Assembly: GCF_001314605.1 (NCBI RefSeq)
Contig: NZ_LIHP01000004.1
Span: 62,001 to 126,000, forward strand
Direction of reading: 5' to 3'
Length of the DNA stretch: 64,000 nt
Source of the DNA: Marinobacter sp. HL-58
GTDB lineage: Bacteria; Pseudomonadota; Gammaproteobacteria; Pseudomonadales; Oleiphilaceae
Made by a program: the position numbers and the translations under genes. Under the pieces are notes generated by a model that was not told the origin of the DNA, searched no databases, and saw only the letters and a program-made list of their open reading frames with translations. Below, in pieces: positions 8,946 to 17,218 of the stretch (the first letter of the stretch is position 1; each line of letters opens with the position of its first letter).

Positions 8946-10064
8946 ATGCGCATTCTCATGTCTGCTCTTCAGCCCGGTGGGGGCATTCGCACCTTCTTTT
9001 GTTACATTTATAGCCAGCCTTGTTTCAGTGAATGCAGTTTCACTCTGGTCGCACCCGATAATGGCCTTTCTGATTTTCTGTCCCAATATGTTCCCGGCAA
9101 CCGCATCACCGTATTACCTGCTCGGCGGGGTAGTGCTGCGTTTACCAGGCAGCTCCGGGAACTGATTGCCAGGGGTGAGTTCAACCTGGTCCATTCCCAT
9201 GGCTTTTCTGCTGGTTTGTTATCTGAAATTGCTGGAACTGGCTACGATGTACCGCACCTGATGACGGCCCATGATGTTTTCCTGCCTGCCCAGTTCGCTG
9301 GGTGGAAAGGAAGGGCTAAGCAGCTGGCAATGTCGCTGCTGTTCCGACGCATGACGGCCATTCACACGGTTACCGAAGATGCGAAATCCAACTTGCTGGA
9401 GTTTTTTCCAGCAATAGATCAGAGCAGGGTGCATGGGATTCTGCATGGTGTCGATACGGAATACTTTCGGGACCGTGAGCCAAGAGCGCTCAAAGCGGAA
9501 CTCGGGCTTGATGAGAAGACCCCCTTACTGGGATTTTTTGGCCGCTTTATGGGGCAGAAGGGTTTTCGTTTACTCGTGGATGCTTTTGAAGAGATACGCC
9601 AAAGTGGAGCTCTGGATCCCTTGCCCCATGTTGCCACTTTCGGTTGGGGTGGGTTTATTCGAGAGGACTATGAATATCTGACGAAAAAAGGGTTAGACAA
9701 TTATTTTCATCAGTGCGATCAAACGAACGATATGGCGGCGGCGATCAAGGGCGTTGATGTGGTTGTTATGCCTTCACGCTGGGAAGCTTGCGGCTTATTG
9801 GCAATGGAAGCACTGGCTGCGGGAAAACCCATCATTGGGTCCAACTGCATCGGTTTGAGGGAAGTTCTTGAGGGAAGTCCTGCTGATATGTGCGAGGTTG
9901 GTGACTCGCAAAGCCTGAAAATGAAGCTTGTTGATTACGTTCTTGGAATAAATGAGAAGGTTCAGCAATTTCAGGATTATCAGAGCATCGCAGTAGATAG
10001 GTTTTCCATCAGTAAACCCGCCAACTCTCTGAGGCACTTATATACAGAGATGGTGAATAGGTGA
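8946..10064 (+). CDS. Glycosyltransferase family 4 (GT-B fold)
   Basis: The product is 372 residues. The N-terminus MRILMSALQPGGGIRTFF has the glycine loop of GT4 enzymes. NLVHSHGFSAGLL and LMTAHDVFLPAQF are typical acceptor-domain segments. The donor domain shows GFFGRFMGQKGFRLLVDAF and the EX7E pair at E280 and E288 (EACGLLAME). It probably transfers a hexose or related sugar to a lipid-linked oligosaccharide. It opens a new plus-strand run, followed 10 bases later by an acyltransferase gene. The sequence is only distantly similar to the GT4 at 2830. Confidence 0.86.
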   Translation: MRILMSALQPGGGIRTFFCYIYSQPCFSECSFTLVAPDNGLSDFLSQYVPGNRITVLPARRGSAAFTRQLRELIARGEFNLVHSHGFSAGLLSEIAGTGYDVPHLMTAHDVFLPAQFAGWKGRAKQLAMSLLFRRMTAIHTVTEDAKSNLLEFFPAIDQSRVHGILHGVDTEYFRDREPRALKAELGLDEKTPLLGFFGRFMGQKGFRLLVDAFEEIRQSGALDPLPHVATFGWGGFIREDYEYLTKKGLDNYFHQCDQTNDMAAAIKGVDVVVMPSRWEACGLLAMEALAAGKPIIGSNCIGLREVLEGSPADMCEVGDSQSLKMKLVDYVLGINEKVQQFQDYQSIAVDRFSISKPANSLRHLYTEMVNR

Positions 10065-10074
10065 GGTCTAGGTT

Positions 10075-11247
10075 ATGAGTGGGGAAAACTCGATTGATGT
10101 TAGGCGTGCAACCATCGACGATATACCGATGCTTGAAGCATTCTACGATAAAGTATATGGGCGAAGAAAAAAATATAAGTATCCGGAACGATGGCACTGG
10201 CTGATGTCTTCAGGAGACCTGGGACATTTAACAGAGTTTCCGGTTTATATTGCGGTGAGTGATGGCCGGGTCGTCGGTCACAATGCAGCATTACGAGTTA
10301 ATTGTAAATTATTTGATAGAACTGTGCCTCTGGCTTGGAGTATTGATACTTACGTTTTTAAAGAATATCGGGGAAGCGGTTTAGGAAGTCAGTTACAAAA
10401 ATTAAATCGCCAGGATCACAACTTTTTTGCGAGTCTGGCAATGACACCAACAAATCAAAGGCTAAAAATTAAGCTTGGTGCCCATATTGGACCCTCCTCG
10501 AAATTATACTGTAAGATTTTTAAATTTAGAGGACAGCCTGAAATAATGAAACAGCGTTATAAAGGGTTTTCGGTCTTGGCTGTGGGGCTAGGGTTTGTTG
10601 CTTTTTCTTCCATTAGAGCAATCGGTTTAGTGAAAGAGCGTTTAACCGGTAAGGAGCATAAAACGCTTAAAACTTCAGATCCGAAGCCAGCGATTTTTGA
10701 TGAGCATGATTCTGAATTATGGCGTAGATCCAGAGAGCGTTATGATTTCGCTGTTGAGAGAGACCAATCCTATCTATCCTGGAGATACACCCATGCTCCC
10801 TGGATGAATTACTATTGCATACGGGCCTATGACACTAATAATAAACTTTCAGGATTGCTTGTTTTCAGGTTGGCCGATGAGGCAATCGAAAAAAGCGCAG
10901 TTATATGTGAGCTTTTTGATAGAGAAGGCGATATTTCGGTAATAGCCAAGTTGTTAGAAGTGGTGGAGGGCTATCTGCGAAGAATTGAGGTGGTTCAAGT
11001 TCAGGTGGCATCCAGTGATAATATTTTAATTAATATTCTAGCAAAGAAAGGTTATTTACAGGTTGAGAATCGTCCGTTAGTAATTGACAGTAAGTCGGAA
11101 GATTTATCAATGGTCGATCCTGATATTTCCACGCTCTTGACTAAAGGAGATCATGATTGGGATCAATATCCAAGGTTTAGATTTTATGATGTTGTTTACC
11201 CTTTGTATCAATGGTTAAAAAGAGTGACTCAGTTGACGGGTCGGTAA
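10075..11247 (+). CDS. GNAT-family acyltransferase with C-terminal extension
   Basis: The product is 390 residues. Residues 8-150 form a GNAT domain, with SIDTYVFKEYRGSGLGSQLQ carrying the acetyl-CoA loop. The C-terminal half includes YLSWRYTHAPWMNYYCIRAY, a WRY-x-x-x-P signature that also occurs in the protein at 18091 (YLDWRYQKHPLARYGF). The two proteins share the whole architecture and are paralogues within this cluster. The gene is strikingly AT-rich compared with its neighbours, which suggests acquisition from another source. It probably acylates a sugar of the surface polysaccharide; acyl group and acceptor are unknown. Confidence 0.75.
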   Translation: MSGENSIDVRRATIDDIPMLEAFYDKVYGRRKKYKYPERWHWLMSSGDLGHLTEFPVYIAVSDGRVVGHNAALRVNCKLFDRTVPLAWSIDTYVFKEYRGSGLGSQLQKLNRQDHNFFASLAMTPTNQRLKIKLGAHIGPSSKLYCKIFKFRGQPEIMKQRYKGFSVLAVGLGFVAFSSIRAIGLVKERLTGKEHKTLKTSDPKPAIFDEHDSELWRRSRERYDFAVERDQSYLSWRYTHAPWMNYYCIRAYDTNNKLSGLLVFRLADEAIEKSAVICELFDREGDISVIAKLLEVVEGYLRRIEVVQVQVASSDNILINILAKKGYLQVENRPLVIDSKSEDLSMVDPDISTLLTKGDHDWDQYPRFRFYDVVYPLYQWLKRVTQLTGR

Positions 11248-11298
11248 GTTAGGTCAGCGCACTTCAATAATTATACACACTTCAAGTGATCTTATTTG

Positions 11299-12825
11299 AT
11301 GCTAAAAAGGATAATTGTTAACACTAGTTCAAACATGGCCCAACTGATTGTCAGTATGGTTGTTACCTTTGTGATGGCACCTATTTACCTAAAAGCAATG
11401 GGGCACCATGACTACGGCCTGCGCGAGATGGTGCTGGCTTTGGTGGGCTATATGGGGATGCTTGACTTGGGTATGCGACCGACTGTCAGCCGATTCGCTT
11501 CTATGTACAATGCCCAGAAAGACCGTGACGCACTATTGACCGTTTACGCTTGCAGTCTTGTTTTTCTTGGAATCGTAGGTTTTTTACTTGCGAGCTTTTT
11601 CTGGATATGGGCGACGACCTATCCTGAGTGGCTTAATCCCAGTGGTGAAGAAGAGATGGCGAAGTATGTGCTTTTCTTGCTGCTTGTTGGGGTGCAATTG
11701 CTTTTTGTTTTTCCCAAATATGTCACAGAAAGTTATCTGGAGGGTCTGCAGCGCTATTACTTCAAGAATATGGTCAATATTCTCACGACCATAGCCATAG
11801 CCGTTATTAGCTATATATATATTACACCTGAGAATGGTCTTGTTTTACTTGTGGGGCTGGGAGCTGCATCCCAGGTGATCAAGCTGCTGATTTTCGGTCT
11901 AATTCTCCTTAAACCTGCTCTTGGCACTATTTACCCCAATATTCGGTACTTTTCTCGGAAGAAACTCCAAGAGATGCTCTCATTTGGGCTTAAGTCGTTT
12001 ATTCAGGGCGCTGCCTACAAGGTTGAGCGGCTTTCAGACAAACTCGTAATCGGCTCCATACTTGGGCCCGCTGCGTTACCCGTATATACCATTCCCTCTA
12101 CTCTGGTGGGATATATTTCAAGTGTTACGATGACGTTGACTCATGTGTTTATGCCTTTGTTTAGCGATCTCAACGCCAGAAATCAGCAAGACAAAATTAA
12201 ATCAATATATATGGTTGCCAGCAAACTGGTGGTTGGGTTGGTCATTCCAATGGGGGTGGGGGTCTGCCTTATTGGAGGACCATTCATCGCCATTTGGCTT
12301 GAGGGGGAGTTTGATCCGGCGCTGGTAGATGCGATTATCGTGCTGCTTGTTGTCTACACCCTTGTGCCCAAGCTAAATCCTTTCGCAAGCCGTTATCTAA
12401 CCGCTATTAACAAACACGTAATTTTTGCCAAAGTTGCGCCACCAGCCGCGCTGGGAAATTTGGGCCTTAGCATCTGGCTGGTTTTTGAATATGGCGTCAT
12501 TGGTGCGGCGTTGGGTTCAGTGTTGCCAGTATTTGTCGTTATGCCGATATATCTGAAGGTCGTTGCAAATAATCTGGAGATAACAATGCTTCAGTTTGTG
12601 AAGCAAGTGATTCTGCCGGCACTTATTCCGGTGACTGTTATGGGTGTTGGCCTCGCCTTGTGGCGGGTTGAGTATGGGTTTCCGGGCTACCTTGATATTG
12701 TTTTGTCCGTTGTGGTGTCGGGCGCGGTGTATGGCCTGCTGTATTGGCTGGTGGCCCTCAAAGAGGAGGAGCGTGAATTGCTGATGCGTATTGTGCCAGC
12801 ATGTTTCAGGCGGAAAGTACCATAA
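11299..12825 (+). CDS. Polysaccharide flippase (Wzx/MATE-like, oligosaccharide exporter)
   Basis: The product is about 508 residues with roughly 12-14 hydrophobic helices. I prefer the ATG at 11299 to the adjacent TTG at 11296. MLKRIIVNTSSNMAQLIVSM at the start, GMLDLGMRPTVSRF in the first loop and the SFGLKSFIQGAAYKVERLSD segment are typical of Wzx/polysaccharide biosynthesis flippases, which move undecaprenyl-linked repeat units across the inner membrane. Its last 45 bases are repeated in degenerate form at 14288, ahead of the intact asnB gene. That places this 3' end inside the direct repeat described separately. Confidence 0.85.
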   Translation: MLKRIIVNTSSNMAQLIVSMVVTFVMAPIYLKAMGHHDYGLREMVLALVGYMGMLDLGMRPTVSRFASMYNAQKDRDALLTVYACSLVFLGIVGFLLASFFWIWATTYPEWLNPSGEEEMAKYVLFLLLVGVQLLFVFPKYVTESYLEGLQRYYFKNMVNILTTIAIAVISYIYITPENGLVLLVGLGAASQVIKLLIFGLILLKPALGTIYPNIRYFSRKKLQEMLSFGLKSFIQGAAYKVERLSDKLVIGSILGPAALPVYTIPSTLVGYISSVTMTLTHVFMPLFSDLNARNQQDKIKSIYMVASKLVVGLVIPMGVGVCLIGGPFIAIWLEGEFDPALVDAIIVLLVVYTLVPKLNPFASRYLTAINKHVIFAKVAPPAALGNLGLSIWLVFEYGVIGAALGSVLPVFVVMPIYLKVVANNLEITMLQFVKQVILPALIPVTVMGVGLALWRVEYGFPGYLDIVLSVVVSGAVYGLLYWLVALKEEERELLMRIVPACFRRKVP

Positions 12826-13034
12826 AGGGAGTTTTCTGAGTGTGTGGGTTTGCAGGATTTGCCGGGACGGAGTTGCCTGGTACCAGAGGCCAATGGGAAA
12901 CTGTACTGGATAGCATGGGGCAGGCCATTATCCGCCGAAGCCCGGATGCGGGTGGCGTCTGGTTTGACGGGGACTTACGCCTGGGGCTGACCCACCGCAG
13001 CCTGGCCATTATTGACCTGTCCGAGCTTGGCGCT
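12781..13034 (+). repeat. Imperfect direct repeat, left copy (wzx tail plus asnB head)
   Basis: This segment aligns along its whole length with 14288-14541 at roughly 80% identity by eye. It covers the last codons of the flippase, the short spacer with its GGGAG ribosome site and about 65 codons of an asparagine synthase. Similarity stops sharply after GAGCTTGGCGCT in both copies. The two copies bracket a sulfotransferase gene. The level of divergence argues against a very recent tandem duplication and for recombination with a related but not identical locus. Confidence 0.8.
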
Positions 13035-13195
13035 GGGCTATTAACGCTGCATCATCTTATCTACTTTTGCCGACACCTCTGAATGTCCAGTATGGTATCG
13101 GTAAACAGATGTTGCGGTCGGTGCTATATCGCCACGTGCCCCATAAACCCATCGCTATGGAGCGAGCCAGTATCCATATTCGCATTGCCAGTTGA
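12840..13195 (+). pseudogene. Broken asparagine synthase remnant (asnB')
   Basis: From the GTG at 12840 the first about 65 codons encode MCGFAGFAG and following residues, the glutaminase head of an AsnB-type enzyme, still with catalytic Cys2. The match to the intact gene at 14347 then breaks off. After about 30 unrelated bases, a second piece starts near 13067 in another frame and encodes LPTPLN...GKQMLRSVLYRHVP. This matches LPTFLN...GKQVLRSVLYRHVP near the C-terminus of the intact protein. The remnant has therefore lost about 475 internal codons and is frameshifted. It cannot make a functional synthetase; an 80-residue truncated peptide is possible. Confidence 0.85.
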
Positions 13196-13261
13196 ATGTT
13201 TAGTATCTGGGAGACCAAAGTCCTGAAACATTTAGGTTGAACTTAAATAGGGAAAATCAGA

Positions 13262-14200
13262 ATGGATATAAAGAAAAAACCTCCCATTTTCGAAATTGGT
13301 GTTGCTCGGTCAGGGACTACAATTCTGAGCTTGATGCTGGACTCCCATCCCAGAATTGCGATTCCCTACGAATCCCATTTTTTTACCGAATATTACAGGC
13401 ATAGGGAATCTATCAATGATGAGTTGAATCAACCAGAACTGCGGCAAAACGTGGTTGAAAGAATCCTTAATGAGAAGTATGTGAAAGGATGGGATTACAC
13501 GCCGTCCATCGAGGCCATCGATTTATCGAACTGCAGTAATTTGGCGGAAACCATTCGCGAATTATACGTCGCCTATGCCCGACACCATGGAAAGGATATC
13601 TGGGGGGATAAAACGCCAAGCTACATAACGAATATTGATGTGCTCAATAATTTATTTCCTGATGCCAAGTATATTCATCTGGTGCGGGATGGGAGAGACG
13701 TTGCACTGTCATTAATGCAGCAATGGTTCGGACCGAATGATTTTATAACTGCGCTAAATTTCTGGAAGGAGCGTATCATGGTCGGCCAGAAGATGCTGGC
13801 TATGCTACCGCCTGATCGGGTATTCCTGCTCAAGATGGAAGACCTTGCGGAGGCGCCGGAGGAGAGGCTTCATGATCTTTGTGAGTTCCTCGAGGTAGAC
13901 TATGCGCCTGAGATGCTCACTGCTTTCTCACGGAAGGCGGCCAATAAGGTAGGTAATCGGATAGATAGCCACCATGCGGGGCTTTCTGGGCCCATTGATA
14001 TTGGAAACGTGACAAAGTGGAAGAAAGTTCTCTCTGGGCCTGATCAGGCCATTGCTTGGGAGTATGCTGGAAGCATTCTCAATGAACTAGGCTATCCTCC
14101 CGGCACAAAGCGTCATTGGGCGAAAAATATTTTCAAGGTTAAGCATCGGCTTACTGAAGCGGTGAAAGCGAGACCAAGACGATTGTCTAGATCAACCTAA
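13262..14200 (+). CDS. Sulfotransferase family protein
   Basis: The product is 312 residues. EIGVARSGTTILSLMLDSHP (from residue 11) is the PAPS 5'-phosphosulfate loop, and LVRDGRDVALSL (from residue 140) is the 3'-phosphate-binding motif with its conserved Arg and Asp. This is the Sulfotransfer_1/3 pattern, different from the protein at 7905. The gene lies between two imperfect direct repeats derived from the wzx-asnB junction and is more AT-rich than the asnB gene that follows. It looks like an inserted module that added or replaced a sulfation step. Confidence 0.87.
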   Translation: MDIKKKPPIFEIGVARSGTTILSLMLDSHPRIAIPYESHFFTEYYRHRESINDELNQPELRQNVVERILNEKYVKGWDYTPSIEAIDLSNCSNLAETIRELYVAYARHHGKDIWGDKTPSYITNIDVLNNLFPDAKYIHLVRDGRDVALSLMQQWFGPNDFITALNFWKERIMVGQKMLAMLPPDRVFLLKMEDLAEAPEERLHDLCEFLEVDYAPEMLTAFSRKAANKVGNRIDSHHAGLSGPIDIGNVTKWKKVLSGPDQAIAWEYAGSILNELGYPPGTKRHWAKNIFKVKHRLTEAVKARPRRLSRST

Positions 14201-14287
14201 AAATAGGAATTCGATAATCCGAGGAAGCGTCGTCTGCTTTCTGGACTCAGATAACTAGTGGGGCAAAACAAAGGTCGCTGAGAGATG

Positions 14288-14541
14288 CTGATGCGCATTA
14301 TACAGGCACCTTTCAGGCGGGGCATATGGCAAAGGGAGTTTACTGAATGTGTGGCTTCGCAGGATTTGCCGGGCCAGTGCCACCTAGTGGCAGGGAGCAA
14401 TGTGAATCCATACTGGACAGCATGGGCCAGGCTATCATCTATCGTGGCCCCGATGCGGGTGGCATCTGGTTTGACGGGAACTTACGCCTGGGTCTGACCC
14501 ACCGCCGCCTGTCTATTATTGACCTGTCCGAGCTTGGCGCT
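14288..14541 (+). repeat. Imperfect direct repeat, right copy (wzx tail plus asnB head)
   Basis: This is the partner of 12781-13034. Its first 50-60 bases are a relic of a flippase 3' end: they would read LMRIIQAPFRRG, compared with LMRIVPACFRRK at the end of the intact flippase. Here they are not part of any open gene. The rest is the start of the intact asnB gene. The relic shows that the intact asnB once stood directly behind a flippase gene in its donor locus. Confidence 0.8.
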
Positions 14542-16299
14542 CAGCCCATGGCCTCCGAATCTGGCCGGTATGTTATTTCCTTTAACGGTGAGGTCTATAA
14601 CTTCCGGAACCTGAAAGCGGAACTGGAAGCGGCTGGGGCCAGTTTTCGCGGCCATTCCGATACGGAGGTGATGCTTGCCGCGTTTGAGGCCTGGGGCGTT
14701 GAACAGGCGCTGACGCGGTTTAATGGCATGTTTGCCTTTGCCGTGGCAGACAGGGCGAAGCGAAAGCTTTATCTGGCTCGGGACCGCATGGGCGAGAAGC
14801 CGCTGTATTATGGCTGGCAGGGCCAAACCCTGTTGTTTGGATCAGAACTCAAGGCCCTTACGCGCCATCCGGCCTGGCAAGGGGAGATCAACCGTGGTGC
14901 ATTACCGCTGTTATTGCGCCACAACCTGATTCCGGCGCCCCATTCCATCTATTCCGGCATTTATAAGCTGCTCCCGGCTTCCTTCGTAAGCTTGGACCTC
15001 GACCAGCTGGTGCCCGGAAAATTGCCCGACTCCACCCGCTATTGGCGCCTGGAAGATCAGTTTGTTGAGGGGCAGGACTGGACTTTCAACGATGCGTCCT
15101 CCCATCTGGAAGCGCTTCTTGAAGATGTGATCGGAGATCAGATGGTATCGGACGTGCCGTTGGGAGCCTTTCTGTCCGGCGGTGTGGATTCCTCCACCAT
15201 TGTTGCCCTGATGCAGAAGCAGGCGAGCCAGCCCGTTCGCACCTTCAGCATTGGCTTTAATGAAGAAGGCTTTAATGAGGCGGTACACGCAGCAGCAGTG
15301 GCAAGCCACCTGGGCACCGACCATACTGAGCTTTACGTGACAGAACAGAACGCCAGGGATCTGGTTCCGCGGCTGCCGCAGATTTACGACGAACCGTTTG
15401 CCGATTCTTCCCAGTTGCCTACGTATCTGGTCAGCGAGATGACCCGCAAGCATGTGGCTGTCGCGCTTTCCGGCGATGGTGGTGACGAGCTGTTCTGTGG
15501 TTACACTCGCTACCCAGGCATGTTGCGGGCATGGCAGCGGCGTGGTTCGGTACGGTCCCGAATGAAAGCGCTTTCCGGCCGGCTTCCGCCTGGACCAACC
15601 GCCAGGGCTATTCGCGCTCTTGTTCCGTCCCAGAGAGGGCGCAGTGTGGATGCAATTAGGTTGCTCCTGGCACGGGCCCGAACCATTGCTTCTGCACAGA
15701 GTCTGTCAGAGTTCTATCGCCAATCTGTTTCTATTTGGCCAGACCCGGCTATGGCGTTGGCAGAGTCAGGGGAGGGCGATTACGGGCTGAGAGGGCCACT
15801 TCCGGATCAGGTGCCGGAGGATGACTTGAAAACGCTGATGTGGCGGGATCTCAACTGGTACCTGCCCGATGATATTCTGACCAAGGTGGATCGCGCCGCT
15901 ATGGCCTGTAGCCTGGAAACCCGCATTCCCATGCTGGACCATAGGGTGGTGTCGTTTGCCATGGGGCTGCCTACATTTCTTAATATGAACGGTAAAGTAG
16001 GGAAGCAGGTGCTCCGGTCGGTGCTTTACCGCCATGTTCCCCGGGAACTGATTGATCGGCCCAAGCAGGGGTTTGCGGTTCCTGTCGCAGCCTGGTTGAG
16101 GGGATCTTTGCGGGAGTGGGCTGAAGAATTACTGGAGCCGGTGCGCCTGCGTGAACAGGGCTACTGGAAGCCCGAGATGGTTCGGCAGGTATGGAACGAA
16201 CACCTTTCAGGTCGGGAGGATTATAGTTTTGAATTGTGGGGTATTTTGATGTTTCAGGCCTGGTTAAAAGATCAGGAACATGGATTGGTTCAGGAATGA
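14347..16299 (+). CDS. asnB: Asparagine synthase (glutamine-hydrolysing) family amidotransferase
   Basis: The product is 650 residues, the normal size. Cys2 of MCGFAGFAG is the glutaminase nucleophile, with SFNGEVYNFRNL and DTEV as glutamine-binding segments. The synthetase half has the PP-loop SGGVDSS at residues 277-283 and GDGGDELFCGYTRYP. Enzymes of this family in polysaccharide loci often amidate uronic acids or other carboxyl sugars rather than make free asparagine. Here the genomic context favours a glycan role, which is inference. A GGGAG ribosome site lies 8 bases before the ATG. A broken paralogue lies at 12840. Confidence 0.88.
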   Translation: MCGFAGFAGPVPPSGREQCESILDSMGQAIIYRGPDAGGIWFDGNLRLGLTHRRLSIIDLSELGAQPMASESGRYVISFNGEVYNFRNLKAELEAAGASFRGHSDTEVMLAAFEAWGVEQALTRFNGMFAFAVADRAKRKLYLARDRMGEKPLYYGWQGQTLLFGSELKALTRHPAWQGEINRGALPLLLRHNLIPAPHSIYSGIYKLLPASFVSLDLDQLVPGKLPDSTRYWRLEDQFVEGQDWTFNDASSHLEALLEDVIGDQMVSDVPLGAFLSGGVDSSTIVALMQKQASQPVRTFSIGFNEEGFNEAVHAAAVASHLGTDHTELYVTEQNARDLVPRLPQIYDEPFADSSQLPTYLVSEMTRKHVAVALSGDGGDELFCGYTRYPGMLRAWQRRGSVRSRMKALSGRLPPGPTARAIRALVPSQRGRSVDAIRLLLARARTIASAQSLSEFYRQSVSIWPDPAMALAESGEGDYGLRGPLPDQVPEDDLKTLMWRDLNWYLPDDILTKVDRAAMACSLETRIPMLDHRVVSFAMGLPTFLNMNGKVGKQVLRSVLYRHVPRELIDRPKQGFAVPVAAWLRGSLREWAEELLEPVRLREQGYWKPEMVRQVWNEHLSGREDYSFELWGILMFQAWLKDQEHGLVQE

Positions 16300-16302
16300 A
16301 AA

Positions 16303-17187
16303 ATGAATAAGTCGACTAGCCCCCTGGTGAGCATAATCACCCCCACCTATAACCGGGCTGACTTTATAGAACAGGCGGTCAATAGTGTTCTCGCCCAGAC
16401 TTTCACGAATTTCGAGTTGCTGATTGTTGACGACGGTTCAACAGATAATACCTGGGACCTGCTCGAGCCTGCATTGGCGGATTCACGGGTCCGGTATTTC
16501 CATCAGGAAAATCAGGGCCAGAGCGTTGCCCGCAATCTTGCCCTGGTCGAGGCAAAAGGTGACTTTGTATGTTTCCTGGATTCAGACAATTACTGGCCCG
16601 CTGAGAAGCTTGAGCAGCAGGTTGAACTTTTCAGGGAGCATCCGGACTACGATGTTATCTATGGAGACATCATCGTTATCGATGAGGATGGCAAGGAAGT
16701 GACCCGAAAGAACATGAAGCGGTATTCGGGCCACATAGCCACTTATATGATTCGTGACAACTGCGTGAGCATGAATACGGCCATGGCACGACGCCGATGT
16801 TTCGACGAGCTCGGTGCGATGAGCGGTACGCGGCGGGTTGCCGATGACTATGATTTGTGGCTTCGATTTTCGGCTAGGTTTCGATTTCTCTATGTCCCGC
16901 AGTATTTCGCCTACTACCGGGTAATGGACGACCAGATTTCTTCTGACAAGACCCGACGTTTTGATTCCAACTGGCAAATCATCAATGATTTCAGGCGGGA
17001 ATTTCCGGATGCCATGTCAGAGAAGGAGTTCGATTTCGGGTTTGCGGCTTTTCACAGTAGAAAGGCCCGCTACCTGGCTAGCCATGGCTCGAAGCGCGAG
17101 GCGCTGGGGGAGATGGCAAAGGCGCTTCGGCGAAGCCCGTTTCGTCGTGCCACTTGGCGCAGCCTTGCCGCCGTTGTGCTGAAATAG
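16303..17187 (+). CDS. Glycosyltransferase family 2
   Basis: The product is 294 residues, starting 3 bases after the asnB stop. It has VSIITPTYNRADFIEQAVNS, LIVDDGSTDNT and CFLDSDNYW, so the usual DXD reads Asp-Ser-Asp. RVADDYDLWLRFSARFRF is the acceptor-side acidic motif. It is strongly similar along its whole length to the next gene (shared blocks include ENMKRYSG or KNMKRYSG, DDYDLWLRFSAR and DQISSDK), so the pair arose by tandem duplication. The two may add consecutive, related sugars to the repeat unit. Confidence 0.88.
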   Translation: MNKSTSPLVSIITPTYNRADFIEQAVNSVLAQTFTNFELLIVDDGSTDNTWDLLEPALADSRVRYFHQENQGQSVARNLALVEAKGDFVCFLDSDNYWPAEKLEQQVELFREHPDYDVIYGDIIVIDEDGKEVTRKNMKRYSGHIATYMIRDNCVSMNTAMARRRCFDELGAMSGTRRVADDYDLWLRFSARFRFLYVPQYFAYYRVMDDQISSDKTRRFDSNWQIINDFRREFPDAMSEKEFDFGFAAFHSRKARYLASHGSKREALGEMAKALRRSPFRRATWRSLAAVVLK

Positions 17188-17218
17188 GTGATGCCTGGAA
17201 TGGTATCAGGGGTTTGCA

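Noticed and set aside
12826..14346. Insertion sequence or transposon as the cause of the asnB duplication
   Set aside because: No transposase, terminal inverted repeats or target-site duplications are visible; the repeats are gene segments.
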